64,000 nucleotides of DNA. It comes from Pterobdella sp. o SKG-2022 (taxonomy: Eukaryota; Annelida; Clitellata; Hirudinida; Piscicolidae). The stretch covers positions 8,285,227-8,349,226 of the forward strand of contig OZ038323.1 in the NCBI GenBank assembly GCA_964035795.1, written 5' to 3'. A program made the translations under genes and the position numbers. Under the pieces are notes generated by a model. It worked only from the letters and a program-made list of their open reading frames with translations, was not told where the DNA came from and searched no databases. Every line of letters starts with the position of its first letter. Position 1 is the stretch's first letter. Shown in pieces: positions 50,701 through 63,523 of this stretch.

Positions 50701-51240
50701 CAATTCCATGATGACCTAAGACTCCTTCCAAGCATGGTGGTCCTTGCCAACACGAGCATTAAAATCCCCGAGTAGGATGAGTTTATCCGTTGCGAAACAG
50801 TAGAAATAAGAGCTTCCAATTCTTCATAAAATTTGTCTTTGACATCTGGATTAGTCATAGTGGGGGCGTATGCACTTATGAGTGTAGCAGTTCTTTTTTA
50901 ACCCAGAGGAAGTTTGAGTTTCATTAGACGATCATTTAAGCCTTCAAGAAGATCATCTAGTTTTTTCACAAGCTGGTTTTTGATGGCAAAACCGACTCCA
51001 GCTTCGCGTCGTTCACCGCTTTTTCTTCCACTCCAGAAAAAGTTATAGTCACCACCAATTTCAGTAAGTTGTCCTTTGTCTGAAAGACGGGTTTCACTGA
51101 GAGCAGCTATGTCAACTTGATAACGCCCAAGTTCTCTGGCTATCAGAGCAGTTCTGCGTTCTGGTCTTCCAGAACTGATAAAGTCTATAAAGGTTCTAAC
51201 ATTCCAAGATGCTGGAATTAAGTTGATTAAACGCAAAAAA
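47771..51240 (-). mobile_element. RTE-like non-LTR retrotransposon with endonuclease and reverse transcriptase, nearly complete but inactivated
   Basis: On the minus strand the element starts within an AP-endonuclease domain (PASWNVRTF, ALSETRLSDKG, then [12 protein letters not shown]). A reverse transcriptase follows (NHRGISLLSIAGKILARV, ITFVDLNKAFDSVSREGLW, VTNGVKQGCVLAPTLFS, the catalytic FADD) with the post-RT region (LTTLLYGCEAWTVY, RIRWAGHVSRM) and a C-terminal Cys/His motif (CQTCGRGFLARIGLISH). It is dead: a stop near 50896, a frame change near 50805, TGA codons near 50233 and 50077 where Trp is expected, and a frame change near 49026. The 3' end (47771-48054) is non-coding and has no poly-A. 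The 8-bp target duplication on both sides shows one clean insertion event. The 5' end lies within or just before the endonuclease start, so slight truncation is likely. Confidence 0.9.
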
Positions 51241-51398
51241 GAGTGGATAGGAGCCGAGATAAACGGCTTTTTCAGTTTGCTCAAAAACACGCCTTTTTTT
51301 TAAACGCGCATCTGCCGAACTAATGGTCGAAAAGTGAAAATTTTTATACCGAAACTCTTCTTATTGAAAGAACTTTTTGGAAAAGTAACATTTTACAA
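51241..51398. repeat. Tandem repeat of about 309 bp, right part after the LINE, starting with the target-site duplication
   Basis: 51241-51398 matches 47472-47640 (GAGTGGATAGGAGCCGAGAT, CAGTTTGCTCAAAAAC, GAAACTCTTCTTATTGAAAG), so it continues the unit interrupted at 47770. The first eight bases are the right copy of the GAGTGGAT duplication. Confidence 0.85.
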
Positions 51399-53712
51399 CT
51401 TATTTAAAAATAGTTTTGAATAATGCTTGAAAAAATGTAAACATACTCTCAAACTTCTTTAATGTTCAAAAACAGGCATATATGACAATTATACAATGAT
51501 GAGTAAGTAATTAGATGGCCCGAAATTGGGATTTTTTCTGCAATTTATGGGTTTTATAGGTTGTTATTCTGTGAACCTTAAACATGAAAAATTGAATAAA
51601 AATACTAAAGAACAATTACTATAAAAAGTTCAAAATAAGTATATAAGTATGCATTTTTATATTAAATAAGGTTACAAGATCTGCCAAATTTAACTTTTAA
51701 GTTCAAACAGATGATAAATTTTTTCTCTTTTTTAAGCTAATCTAATATGTATATATACTATTTCATACTCAGTAACATCATAAGAATACAAAATCAAGAT
51801 GCCAAATTTAACTTTGAATTTTCACAATTTCACCGCAATTGAGATTTAAAATCTGTCAAATTTTCCAAATTTTTTTACGAAACAGTAACTTTGTCAAATA
51901 ATTTTTACGTGAATATATAATTTGTTCACAATTTTTGCATATATAATTAGCTAATTTGCATATATAATTAGCTCATTAGCCAAATCGACGAGAGGTCGTG
52001 TCTGCACATCAACAACGAGCAGTGACATAAACCTCAAAATTTCTCCAACTTTCAACGTACAAAAATATTTAGTTCACTATTGATCTTCTATTCGTTAGAC
52101 AAAAACTTATTCATTAATTGAAAATAATGATCAAAATTGGTGGCTTTTTCGTCTCGAAACGTGACCTTAAACGGCTTCTAGTTCCTTCATGCCTTGATAT
52201 TAACGATTGAATTTTCTAAAATATTTTCCATGAAGTTTATTTGTAAGATAATTTTGATAATACTTCATATATTGTCATTAAATTAGTATGTTTTGTTGCT
52301 TTGAAAATGTTTTTTTTGGATTGAGTCAGGAAGATTATTTTCGAAGTAAAAAAACTAATTTCAAGATCTTTAGTAAAAATTGATTTACAAAGGCAATTTG
52401 CATAACGTTCAGAGTGTTTTAAGTTAAAAATCTTGGGATTTCCTATGTAGCTATTATTTATTGAGTAATCAGGCGTTTTATAGGAAAGCTTAAAGCCAAG
52501 AAAGATTAATGTTTCACCAACTCAACTGGCGTGTGAGTGTTTAAGAAGTTATTGGGAGCTTGAAAAGAATGATTGAAAGTTGAAGAGATACTCATTTGTT
52601 TAATATTTGATACTGTTTTGAGTTTTGTAAAGTTAATTGAGATAAGAAGATTTTAGGATGTTCAGCGTTGAAGAACCTATGATGGAAATGTTATAATATT
52701 ACATGAATATGAAGAAGTCAAAAACATATCTTAATAAAAAATCAAAATTTAGTTTTATTTGTTGCAAAAGATATTAGAAGCCCTATTTGGAATTCTCTTC
52801 CACACAACGCAAGCATTTCAGAAGCAGATATAGGATAATTTTAGTTAAAAATAGACATATAAAACATACCCGACGCATCGACAATTGGCCAATAAAGAAG
52901 GTTTCATTAGGAGAAGCCATCGCTCAGAAACACTGTATCTTATTTATGCCCTTCAGTTTATTTTACAAATGGAGTTTTGTTATTCGAAACTCAATTCAAT
53001 TTCTTTTGTTTGTTACAAGTATTTCGATAGCTGACTTTCGGCGTGCTAAAACAAATTGAAGCCAGAAAGAATGAAAAATTTTTTTTTTAATTGGAACATT
53101 TTAGGGGAATAATTAATGAATTTGTAAAGTTTTTATGCATTTAACATCTAATAAACCAATAAAAGCCTTCAGATAACGGTGTTTTTAATATGAGGTGGCA
53201 TGTATCTGCGAGTGATGTGTGTCTCCATTGTAAGAGGGCAATTATTTGGATATTTTGGTAAGCTTTCAGTGCAGAAGAACAAAACTGAAGATTTTTAAGA
53301 AACTTTGCATTTATTTTAGTTGTGTGAATATAAAATGAAAGTGAACTGAATTTCAAATGTTTGAAGTAAAATTTTACATTTTAAAGAAATTTTAACTATT
53401 TATACTAAAAGTTCGATCTTTCATTAACTTTTACAACTTCAAAACTTTGAAACTAATTTTGCTTTTAGTTTTGGGCAATATACAGAATTTGAAAAGACAT
53501 TTGGTTTTCAAAATTTCAAAAACAAAAAGCAGATAAATTCTCAGAAATAGTTTCGATAAAAAAAATTGCTCAATAATTTGAAAAAAAGAAAACAAATAAA
53601 AATATTAAAATAAAAGAAAAAAAATCAATTTGAGAAAAAAAACATAACTACTACAGCAAAATAACATTCATACACAACCTCCACATACAGCAAAAAATAA
53701 ATAAAACGGCCC
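51399..53712. other. AT-rich intergenic stretch
   Basis: No gene was recognised. A short piece near 52785 reads PIWNSLPHNASISEAD in one frame, which recalls the post-RT end of a LINE, but it is too short to call. Confidence 0.5.
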
Positions 53713-53933
53713 CGTCTTTAGGGACCACCTCTACACTGTGTTAGAAGCACGAAGAATCCCTCAATCCAGTAATACCAATGGGCTTCAAACAGCACTCTCA
53801 TTATTACCAACAACAAAATCAGCAACAACAAAAAAAGAACATCAACAACAAAAACAACAACTACTGCAAAAAAAAATCAAAACATGCATAGAAAAAGCAT
53901 CAATAAAACCGTGAAAACAAATATTCAACCAAC
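53713..53933 (+). CDS. Candidate coding exon of unidentified gene
   Basis: After a possible acceptor (GTCTTTAG, ending about 53721), one frame stays open to a TGA at 53913-53915. It reads DHLYTVLEARRIPQSSNTNG followed by LQTALSLLP and then a Gln/Lys-rich tail. The first 100 bases are much richer in GC than the surroundings and look protein-like, while the tail is low complexity. No clear donor was found and I do not recognise the family. It might belong to a plus-strand gene with the candidate exons at 58.2 and 63.5 kb, but nothing proves that. Confidence 0.27.
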
Positions 53934-54029
53934 AAATCACCAACAAAAACACACCCACAAAACACTTCACCTATTCATCGTCTCTTGGGTTTCACTCTTG
54001 GTCGTGCAATCAACCCATCTTTGGCCCTT

Positions 54030-54470
54030 CATTCACTCACCTATCTTCATCCATCCATTTTTTTTATTCATCCATTGATCTTCCATTCATCAAGCTTTCA
54101 CTTACTCATTGATCTTGCATCTAAACATCTGGTTATCTTTTACTCATTAATTCCTCTATTCTTTTCTTTTTATCCATCTATTTTTTCATCTATATATCTA
54201 TTCACCCATTCATCTGCCCATCTATCTATTCATTTTTCTTCAGTAATCTATCCCTTATTCTACTCATCCATCCATCCATCAGTCTTCTATTTAAATTAAA
54301 ATTCCACCCATTTCAAAATTAATCTGTATAACCTTTTTTATTGGCCCTCCCATCTCACATACATTGATACATACATTTCACACAACTATAGATCATTCAT
54401 TCCTTCACCTTTCATCCATCCATCTTTTACTCATCCATCCTTGTTTTCATTTGTCTATTAATCAGGTAGA
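54030..54470. repeat. Degenerate CATC/CATT tetranucleotide tract
   Basis: Pyrimidine-rich low-complexity sequence dominated by CATCCATCCATC and related words, interrupted and diverged. Open frames over it are an effect of the composition. Confidence 0.75.
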
Positions 54471-57400
54471 AAATATTTATTAAAATTTTTTCGAAAGATT
54501 CACATTGTTAACTTTCCTTGTGTTTTGTTTTTCAACTTTCCAGACGCTTTTTGAATCATTTTGGGTTGGAAAAGGAGGCGTTCAAGCTCTTTTTATTATC
54601 ATACATTGAAAGAGAAAACACTCCAATTAAAAAATCAATTAGAATCTAGTTAACTTTTAATTCTTGTCCGTTGAAGGCATTTAAAGAGAATGGAAAATCT
54701 AAAAAAACAAGTTAAAACATGTATATTTCTAAGTAGTGTTTTGTCTTGAAAGTTCCTCTGGTCAGTGGAAACAATGAGAATAATATGTAGACAAAAATCG
54801 AAATTATTTCAAGTTTATTAATTATAATAAAAATTCAAAAAAATATTAAAAATAATAATAATATTATTATTAATATTTTTATTAAAATAATAATAAAAAT
54901 AATGACATTTTTAGCAAAATAATAAAACAGAAAAAATCCGAGCGATCAAGATGCATATTGATCTCAGTTTGAATTCACAACACCAACAAAATAAGAGTAA
55001 AAATAATAAAAATAAGAAGAAAAAAAAAACGAAAATAATAAAAAAAATCAATAAATCAAATTTTTAAAGGATAATTTGAAACAAATAAAATGATATGAAA
55101 CCAAATTTATGAGTAGAGTCATTGTATAAACTTTATTTAAAACCCTTCCAAAGATATCTACAAGTCTCAATTGATTAAAAGGCGATTTTTTCAAACAAAT
55201 AGTTTTCAATCGGGATCTCAAGACTGTTTGTAAAGCTTAAGGGTTTTAAGGTTTAACTTAAAATTGATTTTATATATAAACCGTAAAGGACCCTTATGAT
55301 TTCAGTATTCTGCTCTATGGAATGCTGTCTAAAGCTTTCAGAATTCCATATGTAATACTCCATAAGTATGTCTTTCAGATAATATATATTCACTAAACAA
55401 GAAGTCTGTCAGCTACGTTGAACCGACGAAAAATGATTGAAAAAGATGAAAAAAATGAAGTTTTGGAATTAAAAGTAAAATCGGATGAAATTTTTATGGC
55501 CAAATAGTGCTAGAAGAGAAAAAAAAGAAATATTTTCAGCTAATAAAAGTATTAATAATAGCAATAATAACACCGATAAAAATATCAATAACAACAATAA
55601 AAATAATAACTACAAGACAAATACAAAGCAATGTAATATTGGAAACAACAGCAATAATAAAAAATAATGAACTAATAACGAAAAAAATGAAAAACAATTG
55701 TATCTCAACAAAACAAAACTCTGCCAGTCAAAACACAGCTATAATCCCAGTTTTGGATGGGTATCTCCAAGTTGCGATCATTGCCATGAATGAGAAAATT
55801 TAATCATATAAATATATATACATTTATTGAAATTATTTAAATTTAATGACTTCAATTCATTTTTATTTTATTTATAAACACCTATTTATATAGGAAAAAG
55901 AGTACAAAGTTTTTAATATTATATTTAACTATAATTCATATATAAGTGTATAATTTTATATGAATGAATGAATGAATGAATGAAACCCGCTGAGAAATAC
56001 AGAGATTGTATCTAAACATTTAAAACAAGACGACATTGAAAAGGTGAAAAAGATTTTGTTATCACTATTATTCTTTTTATTCTTATTATTTCCACCCTTA
56101 TTTTTAATCATTTTGTTCTTATTTCTCTTATTGTCATTCTTATCTGTTTTACTTCAAGTTATTATCATTGAGTAGTTCATATTGCATCAAACATGTGACA
56201 GAACTACTGTTATTCTCTCATTTTCTAACTGAATTCCCAGTTTTTGATGAATAGGTGTTTTCAAGCGAGCTATTTAATTTCTTTTTATTGGAAAAAAAAC
56301 TCAGTCTTACATAAAAAAAATCATAATTTTTTATTTTTTTGATTATTATTTTTTCATTTTATTTTTACCATCCAATGATATCAAATCAATATAACCACCA
56401 CTATTATGCTGGGCATTATTTGTCAGTACTTATTTTAGATGATTATAGGCCAAACTCCGCAGAAAAGTCGACTAATTATTCAATTACGGACGACTCATTA
56501 AAAAACTCTCGTAACTTTTATGAAAACTCCGAATTTTGGCGTAATTAGGAAAAAGTAATGTGAGCATATTTTGAAATAATAGTGAAATCAAAAAAACAGT
56601 TTCATGATGAATTTTTTTCTCCATAGAAAATTAAATTTAGATCCGTATTTAGTACTTTCAAACTGCACTAATAAAAATTTTATAATTAAAAATACAAAAT
56701 ATAACACTTTGAAAACGAAATTTTTTTTAGCATTAAACACATAACAGCTCACAAGCGCATTACAGCCCAGAAACACATTACAACTCACAATCGCATTACA
56801 GCCCAGAAACACCTAACAGCACACAAACTTTTGTGTTTACGCTTATGAACTAATACTACCATTTTTTTCTATATTTTTACGACATTGCTTCGTTCAAAAA
56901 TGTGGCATTATTGACTCCAGCAGACAGCTCGTTCATATTAATGTCAAACTCAATGTGCAGTAGTAGTTTTCTACAATAAATGTACCAGGTGACGTGTTGG
57001 CTTCCATGAGGCGCTTCAAAATGAATTGTAAGTTTTAAGTAGTTACATGTAACTTTTGTAATGGTTTTATTTGTGTTTACATGTAACTTTTGTAGTTGTT
57101 ATTTCAAACTTTATGACAGAATCTCGTAAATTTTTTAAAAGATTCATTTATCTTATTAGCAGTTACTTTTATTTTTTGTAGCAATTGTAATTTTCGTGCA
57201 AAAATCATTTTAAGTTTCTGTTATACTTCAAAAATTTATTGAACACTTTTCAAAATTGATATTAAAATAAGAATTTTTCGAGCCTCAACGACAAGCCTAA
57301 ACTTTCAATAAAAACTAATTTTCAGAAACTATGAGAGCTTCACAACTAAAATCTCATAACATATCTTGAAGCAAAGCTTCAACCGTACTTGCTCATTTCA

Positions 57401-58193
57401 TTTGTCTTATACCCCCCAATACCCTTGACCAAACAATCTTAAAACTTCCCATAGCAGACAATCACACTCAAAATTGTATCAAGTATCAATAAGACAACTT
57501 ATGAAGCTGTAGAGATAGGCTGATATTTGCTCACATAAGTGTCTATGCTGGGTTCAATACAGAATGTAAACATTTAAATGCGACTTCAAGTGTTTGTAGT
57601 TTATACTGTTGTGTTGTTTGTACATGATGCGATATAATGCGATATGGTATGGAGTGTAATGACGTACGATAATATGACGTGATAAAGGATATTATAAAAT
57701 AATACAATGTAGTACAAAATGGAAAATGTGTTAGAAAATAATTCAAAATAAAATAAGTAAATACAATGTAATAAGATATAATATTTGTTTATACCACATG
57801 ATACCCCAAATAAGCTAGAACATAATAAAAAATAGTTATTACAAATAGAATACTATAAAATATTACAGCATAATGGGTTTTAATACATTGAATCATTAAA
57901 TGATGAATTATGTTATGAGATGCTTAAATTTAAATGCAAGTGAGAAATATGGGAGGATACCCATTTTGTGAATAATTAATATTGATGATGACGATAAAAC
58001 AATCATATGAGGAATGGAAATATAAAAATACCAGAAAAACTGAAAAAAAATAAAAAAAGGGAAAAATTGATATAAAAAAATTTTAAGGGAATAATAAAAC
58101 AAACAAAATAACTAAATTATTTATGTTAAAAGAAAAAAAAACAACAAAAAAAATAATGGAATAAAAAAAGACTGGAATAACAAATTGGTGAAG
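54471..58193. other. Gene-poor AT-rich region
   Basis: No exon was recognised. It contains A/T homopolymers, AAT tracts (about 54846-54900 and 55550-55620), a short GAAT tetranucleotide repeat at about 55960-55983 and a 36-bp tandem repeat at 56746-56828. Confidence 0.5.
56746..56828. repeat. 36-bp tandem repeat, 2.3 copies
   Basis: Units at 56746-56781 and 56782-56817 share CGCATTACAGCCCAGAAACA, with a partial third unit to 56828. Confidence 0.85.
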
Positions 58194-58249
58194 AAGCCGT
58201 ACATGGGATCATTGTTATTCTTGATGTACCACCGCTATACTCATGCAGG
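58194..58249 (+). CDS. Candidate small coding exon of unidentified gene
   Basis: Between a GTGAAG acceptor and a GG|GTTATG donor, one frame reads KPYMGSLLFLMYHRYTHAG in an island of normal base composition. The acceptor lacks a pyrimidine tract and the donor is not consensus. No family was recognised, so this is only a lead. Confidence 0.2.
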
Positions 58250-58441
58250 GTTATGACAGGTGTTTGTGTGTATCTGTTTTTTTGTTTGTGTATGTGTGTG
58301 TTTGTTTGTTTGTGTATGTGAGTTTTTCTTCTTTGAGGTTAAGTTGTTTTTTTGTGTTTGGTTATTTAAGGGCTTATTCTCAATTAATTCTTCTAAATTA
58401 TTATAAGAAGTTTCATAATTTTTTTAAAATCATCTTTATTC

Positions 58442-58442
<1 letters not shown>

Positions 58443-58538
<96 letters not shown>

Positions 58539-58542
58539 TTTT
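58443..58542. repeat. CAT trinucleotide microsatellite with internal CAG block
   Basis: About 33 trinucleotides, CAT throughout except four CAG units near 58485-58496. On the plus strand it reads as poly-Ile, a composition artefact. Confidence 0.95.
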
Positions 58543-59006
58543 TCAGCTTCATATGCATCCTTATTATCTCGCTTTCACGTCAGCTTTCAAGCTAGCATAG
58601 TTCAAGTATGAATTTCAGCATTTGGGGTGTTATTCATTTTTTCCACGTTATAATCATATCCTCAATAATAATTCAAATTAATTAACCGATGAAACCTATA
58701 TTTAATCTTTTTTATTATTTTTCTATAATTATCTTCCCATTAATATTAATTTTCTCAATGGCAGCTCTATATTTCACACGATATACAATGGATAATCATC
58801 AAACTAATCTCCATTTCTCCCACTAACATTGACTTTGTTTTCAAGTATGAGCCCTGCTCATTTTGTCGATATTATCATTTAGCGGATCATGCTCAGTTTT
58901 TTGAGCATTATTATTATTTGAAATATTTCTATCATCCAACAAATCTATTTTGTTATTATTCTTGTATTTTTTTTATTATGATGTTCATTTATTTTTATAC
59001 TTGTTG

Positions 59007-59955
59007 TTATAACAAGACATCTCTCAAATCTGTTTCATCGCCAGGCTCACTAACGTTTTGATTCGATTTTACTCCACCTAATATGTTTTTTGCATCAACT
59101 TCCATTTCAACTCCACCTTTTGTTTCATTGTAACCAAAATTACTATCTCCATCATCATCATTTACTAAACCATTATCCACCTCATCACCATAACAACCAC
59201 TATTGTCTTGGTTAAGATAACTGATATCCACATCTTCGTTATCATCATTAGTATCATCATTATAGCCTCCACCGCACTCATAATTATCACTGTATCTAAA
59301 TAAATTACTTCTACCCCCACATTCATTACTACAATAGAATTCTTTAGCGTTTTTCTTCTTTTTTTTTGTGACCAACAAGCTTGAATTCGCTTCATTGTCA
59401 CTAGCACCAAGCATTTGAGCCCTTTTTTCAATATTGTTCTTATTATCTTTATTGATGACTGTGAAACTACTATTATTGTAGTTATCTTTATTGTTAGTGA
59501 AATTGTTATCATTGTGGGTGTTTTTATTATAGCTATTGATGAAGTTATTATTATAGCTATTATCATTATTATTGTTGTTATCATTATTCATATTAATGCT
59601 ATTTTCAAAAAGGCTTTTGGATTTATTGTTGTCCTTAAAAGCATCACTTCCATTGTTAGACTCAGCGCTTACTCCTGGCTTGAGGAAGAGGACGGATTCT
59701 GATTCTAAAACTGCTTCGAGCGTGTCTTCCCTATCATTGTTTTTTTTATTTTTATTGTTGTTGATATTATTGTTTTTGTTCTCATCGATGTTGTCATTAT
59801 TGTTGTTGTTATTTATATTCTTGTTGGTATGATTGTTTTTATCCACATCAATGTTGGTATTATTGTTATTTTTAATCTTAATGTTGTCGTTGTTAGTTTT
59901 AATATCACAGTTAACGGTGTTGTTGATATTGGTACCACTAGAGTTGTTGTTCCAG

Positions 59956-59987
<32 letters not shown>

Positions 59988-61496
59988 GCTGTTGACATTA
60001 ACATTTTCATTATTTTTATTACTAAATAGTTTGCTGAAGGGATCTACATTGATAAACTGTGGACTGGTGTGATGTATTCCTTCCTTGGTACTGAAATTGA
60101 GATTATTAACAAAGGAGCTACGGTTGAGTCTAGATGAGTTTCGAGTTTTGTGATCAAGTGAAAAGGACCGTAAATTATAATCTTTCAATCTATTCAAGGG
60201 TCTAGATGTGTTTGGTCGTAACTTTGAGTGTTTTAGTTTGCGTAGTTGTGGGTTGTGAGGTTTGACGTGGTGGCGGGTTGATGGAGGGTGGTGGATAGAT
60301 GAAGGATGATGGATTGGTAAAGAGTAGTGAATGGGTGAAGGGTAGTAAGTAGGGGATGATTGGTTGAGTGAAAGATGTTGAGCGAGTGGGGGATGACGAG
60401 TAAGTGATGAGTAGGTGAGAGGTGGTTGATGGTTAGAGGGTAAATGGTAGGTAGATGATGAAAAGTGGGAGGTTGGTGGTTCGTGGGATGGGTAGTTAGA
60501 GGGTAGATGGTGGGTTAGGAATGAATATTTGGTGGTTAGTGAATGCTGCGATGAAAACGACTGCATTTTTATTTTCTGTAGAGACTGCTTGGCGTTTATA
60601 TCAGGTTTGTCGAAATTTTGCTTGAATAGATAATGATTTATAATCCTACAACGTTTTTGAGGCATGCAAGCCTGTTGATCTATTACTGATTGTTTTTGAT
60701 AGTTAGTATCGCTGCAATGATAGCAAGGGTTTGCGGTTTTCGATGATTGATGTTCGTTTCGGGGGTTTTGATGATTTATATTATTTAGTTGTTTCTTTGC
60801 AACATTTTTAGGCAGGTATTGCTGACTTCTCAAAATCCACTCATCCCAAACGCTTTTCATGATTTCTACACTGTTCTGCTCTTCAAAAGCCTTTTCATTT
60901 GAACAATGCATCAATTCTCTGTGTGTTTTATGTACGTCATTTTTATTTGAAACATTTTCATTGCTTTGAGAACCGTTTTTTGAAATATTAAAATTTTTGT
61001 TATTATCCAAAGTTTTATCACTGGAATATCTTTCAGTTATATTGCCTTCTTCGGCTCTCCGATTATCCTCACAAATGCCTTTATCGCATTTTATGTTTTC
61101 AGCTTTTGGAAGTTTTTCATATAAATTTTTCCCATCATCCCAAAAAAACGACCCTGCAAAGCTTTTGCTTCTTCTTTTTATTCCCCCACAATCCTCCTTT
61201 TTTTCATATTTATCTACAAAACTTCTATCGACTTTGTGATTGTTTTGATCAAAAACTTCATCATTACTTTTACCACACTCCATCAAAAACCCATCGCACA
61301 CCAAACTCTTTTTAGGCGAAGACAAGTTTTCAGCCCAATCGGCTGTGAATTCACAGAACTTGAGCAATGGTTTAACAAATTGATTGTTTCTAGATAGGCT
61401 GTACCTCTGCTTGTATGGGTGGTTGAATCTCTGGTTTCTCTTCATTCCTTCTTGTGGGTACTTGTATTGCAACACATCCAACTTCTTTTGGCGGGC
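59007..61496 (-). CDS. Large exon of an Asn-rich protein, function unknown
   Basis: A single frame is open for 829 codons down to a stop at 59007. Upstream, CAAACCTTCAG at 61497-61507 looks like a splice acceptor, and the first in-frame codons are not ATG (ARQKKLDVLQYKYPQEG). This is therefore probably the terminal exon of a gene whose 5' exons lie to the right. The first third is Lys/Glu/Asn-rich with the distinctive piece SVWDEWILRSQQYLPKN. The middle is Ser/Pro/His-rich with imperfect repeats (HPPLAQHLSLNQSSPTYYP, HHPSSIHHPPSTRHH). The last part is dominated by Asn runs encoded by AAT/AAC and ends in an acidic tail. No domain, membrane segment or signal peptide was seen. AATAAA on minus lies at 58993-58988. 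Confidence 0.6.
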
Positions 61497-62454
61497 CTGA
61501 AGGTTTGTGAATAATTTATCAAATATTTGTGTTTATTTTCTTTATTATTCACAAACGGTGCAAATGTGTTTAATTATTGAAATGGTCTGATAGCATTAAG
61601 TAGTAATGTGACTGAAGCTTTGAAAGAAAGCAATTTTGCTACTTCAGTTTTTGATACTCCTTTTTCTAATTGATCTCTAAAAGCTGACTTTGCATGAAAA
61701 AGTATTTTTTAATATATTTCCATCATTCTTTACTCTCTAATAAAGAGAGTTTGGTTTTTCCGATAGAGTTTAGGTTTTTATAAAATTAATTGTGCAAGTT
61801 CTATCAAGTGTCAGTAAGTATATAACAAAAGCATGCTTTAGTTTTTTATGAGAAAAATACTTGGGAAAAAAAAGATTAAAATAGACCTAAAATTTAAATG
61901 TACTACCAATTTTTGCAATCAAAATAATTTTGAATCGAAACAGATTCAATTATATGAAATAAAATCGATTGTTTAAATTTAACAGTATAAATTTTAAATA
62001 CATGCCTGGTATTCCTCAATGACCACTAAACAACTCTAGCGATATTAAATGCTTTGGAAACTTTCAAATTTAAAATTTTATCGAAAAAAGAAATAATTTT
62101 TATATCAGCGTTTTTCATGAAAGTGTTTTTGATTTCCAATTGATTTTCTTTTTTGATTTATTTTTCATCTCGGCCTGCCCATGTGATTCTCATACTCTTT
62201 AAAGCTTATTTTACGTTTGTGCATAACTGCACTCCAAGATATGATTTAAATTTTTTTTTTTTATTTTCTAAATCTCAAAACTATCTCGTGAAATTTAATT
62301 AATTTATCAATCTTGGCATTATTTTTTTTCAAATATACCAATTTCCTTTTTAACTTCAATATTGAAATATTTTTTTGTCTGAAACATCATGCATAGGAAT
62401 AATTAAAAGGGACATGCGCACACGCAAATTAAAACTTAAGTTCAAAAACTCCTT

Positions 62455-62577
62455 TTGCCTGGAATTAAATTTTTTCACATTTCAACGGAAAGTCCATAGA
62501 GCCATCTATGTGAAATAAGCACATCACACCTCTTCTATTCAAAATCAACTTGTTTTGTGAAATTAAATTCCAGGCAA
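62455..62577. repeat. Short foldback (MITE-like) element
   Basis: Terminal inverted repeats TTGCCTGGAATTAAATT...TTCACA (62455-62479) and TGTGAAATTAAATTCCAGG...CAA (62556-62577) differ by a short indel and enclose about 75 bases of non-coding sequence. The core is not related to the palindromic family at 7.2 and 39.8 kb. No target duplication was established. Confidence 0.6.
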
Positions 62578-63059
62578 GCTTCTTTTTCTCAGTATTTCAT
62601 TGTCTGTAAAAACACAAAAACATTGAAACAACATTCTCAAGCTCTAAACCCGACCTTTTTATCGGTCTCTTCTTATTTTAGCATGGAGTTCTTTTAATAA
62701 ATTTTCTCAGTTCGATAATTTTTATTTTTTTATGAAAATGACCATGGAAAAGTTTCAGCCTTCAAGTAACAATCTCATTAATTTAACTTATACACATACA
62801 ACAAAAGCTCAGAAATTTTGGTTACAATTTCAATTGACTCGATACACCTCTCAAGCGCCCGAGCAATCAAGCTATTCAAACATTCTCAAGTTGACAAATA
62901 CAAAGCAAGATTTTGTGATGGCGTATATATGCGTAATGTTGTTTCACTATTCATTTCAGTGATTATTTAGATCAATGTTGATAAGGCGCTTTGAAAATTT
63001 ATTTTTGTTTTATTGAGCTTATAAATTGATATTTCTATTTTATTTGAGTTGAGTTAGAG

Positions 63060-63130
63060 CGGGGTATATTATGATTGAGATATATTATGATTGGGGTTTA
63101 TTATGATTCGGGTTTATTATGATTATGGTT
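63060..63130. repeat. Minisatellite of about 17 bp, four copies
   Basis: Four imperfect units of the type GGGTTTATTATGATTGG in tandem. Confidence 0.8.
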
Positions 63131-63479
63131 CAAACAAGTGAAAAGAAGATGATGAAGATGAAAACGATGATGAGAAAGAATGCTAGGAATAAAGTTATAA
63201 TTGAGATTGAAGTGTGGTTATGATTGAATACATTATAATTAGCAAGGTAATCAACCAATTTAAATCATTGTCCACAAATATGCTTCACTACATCCCAATA
63301 TTTGGGTTTAGAAAGAATTAAATGAAAAGAAACACTTGAATAAATATGAAAATATAAAATTTTAAAAATAATTGAATGAAAAATTAAAATGAGTTAACCA
63401 GTTTAATGAATAACAAAGGAATAAAAAAACTAAATAAAAAATAAACAAAACACACTGGCCAAAGCATCAAGCAAGATAG

Positions 63480-63523
63480 ATTGTGTGGTATAACTTAGTC
63501 AGGGATTTGAAGGTCGCTTGGAC
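63480..63523 (+). CDS. Candidate small coding exon of unidentified gene
   Basis: Between the acceptor AAGATAG and the consensus-like donor GTGAGA, one frame reads IVWYNLVRDLKVAW. It is short and unassigned, and is listed only because the splice signals and composition fit an exon. Confidence 0.2.

Noticed and set aside
52785..52850. Another LINE fragment (PIWNSLPHN)
   Set aside because: A single short motif with stops on both sides is not enough to support it.
58243..58611. Poly-Ile open frame
   Set aside because: It is produced by translation of the CAT microsatellite and flanking T-rich sequence.
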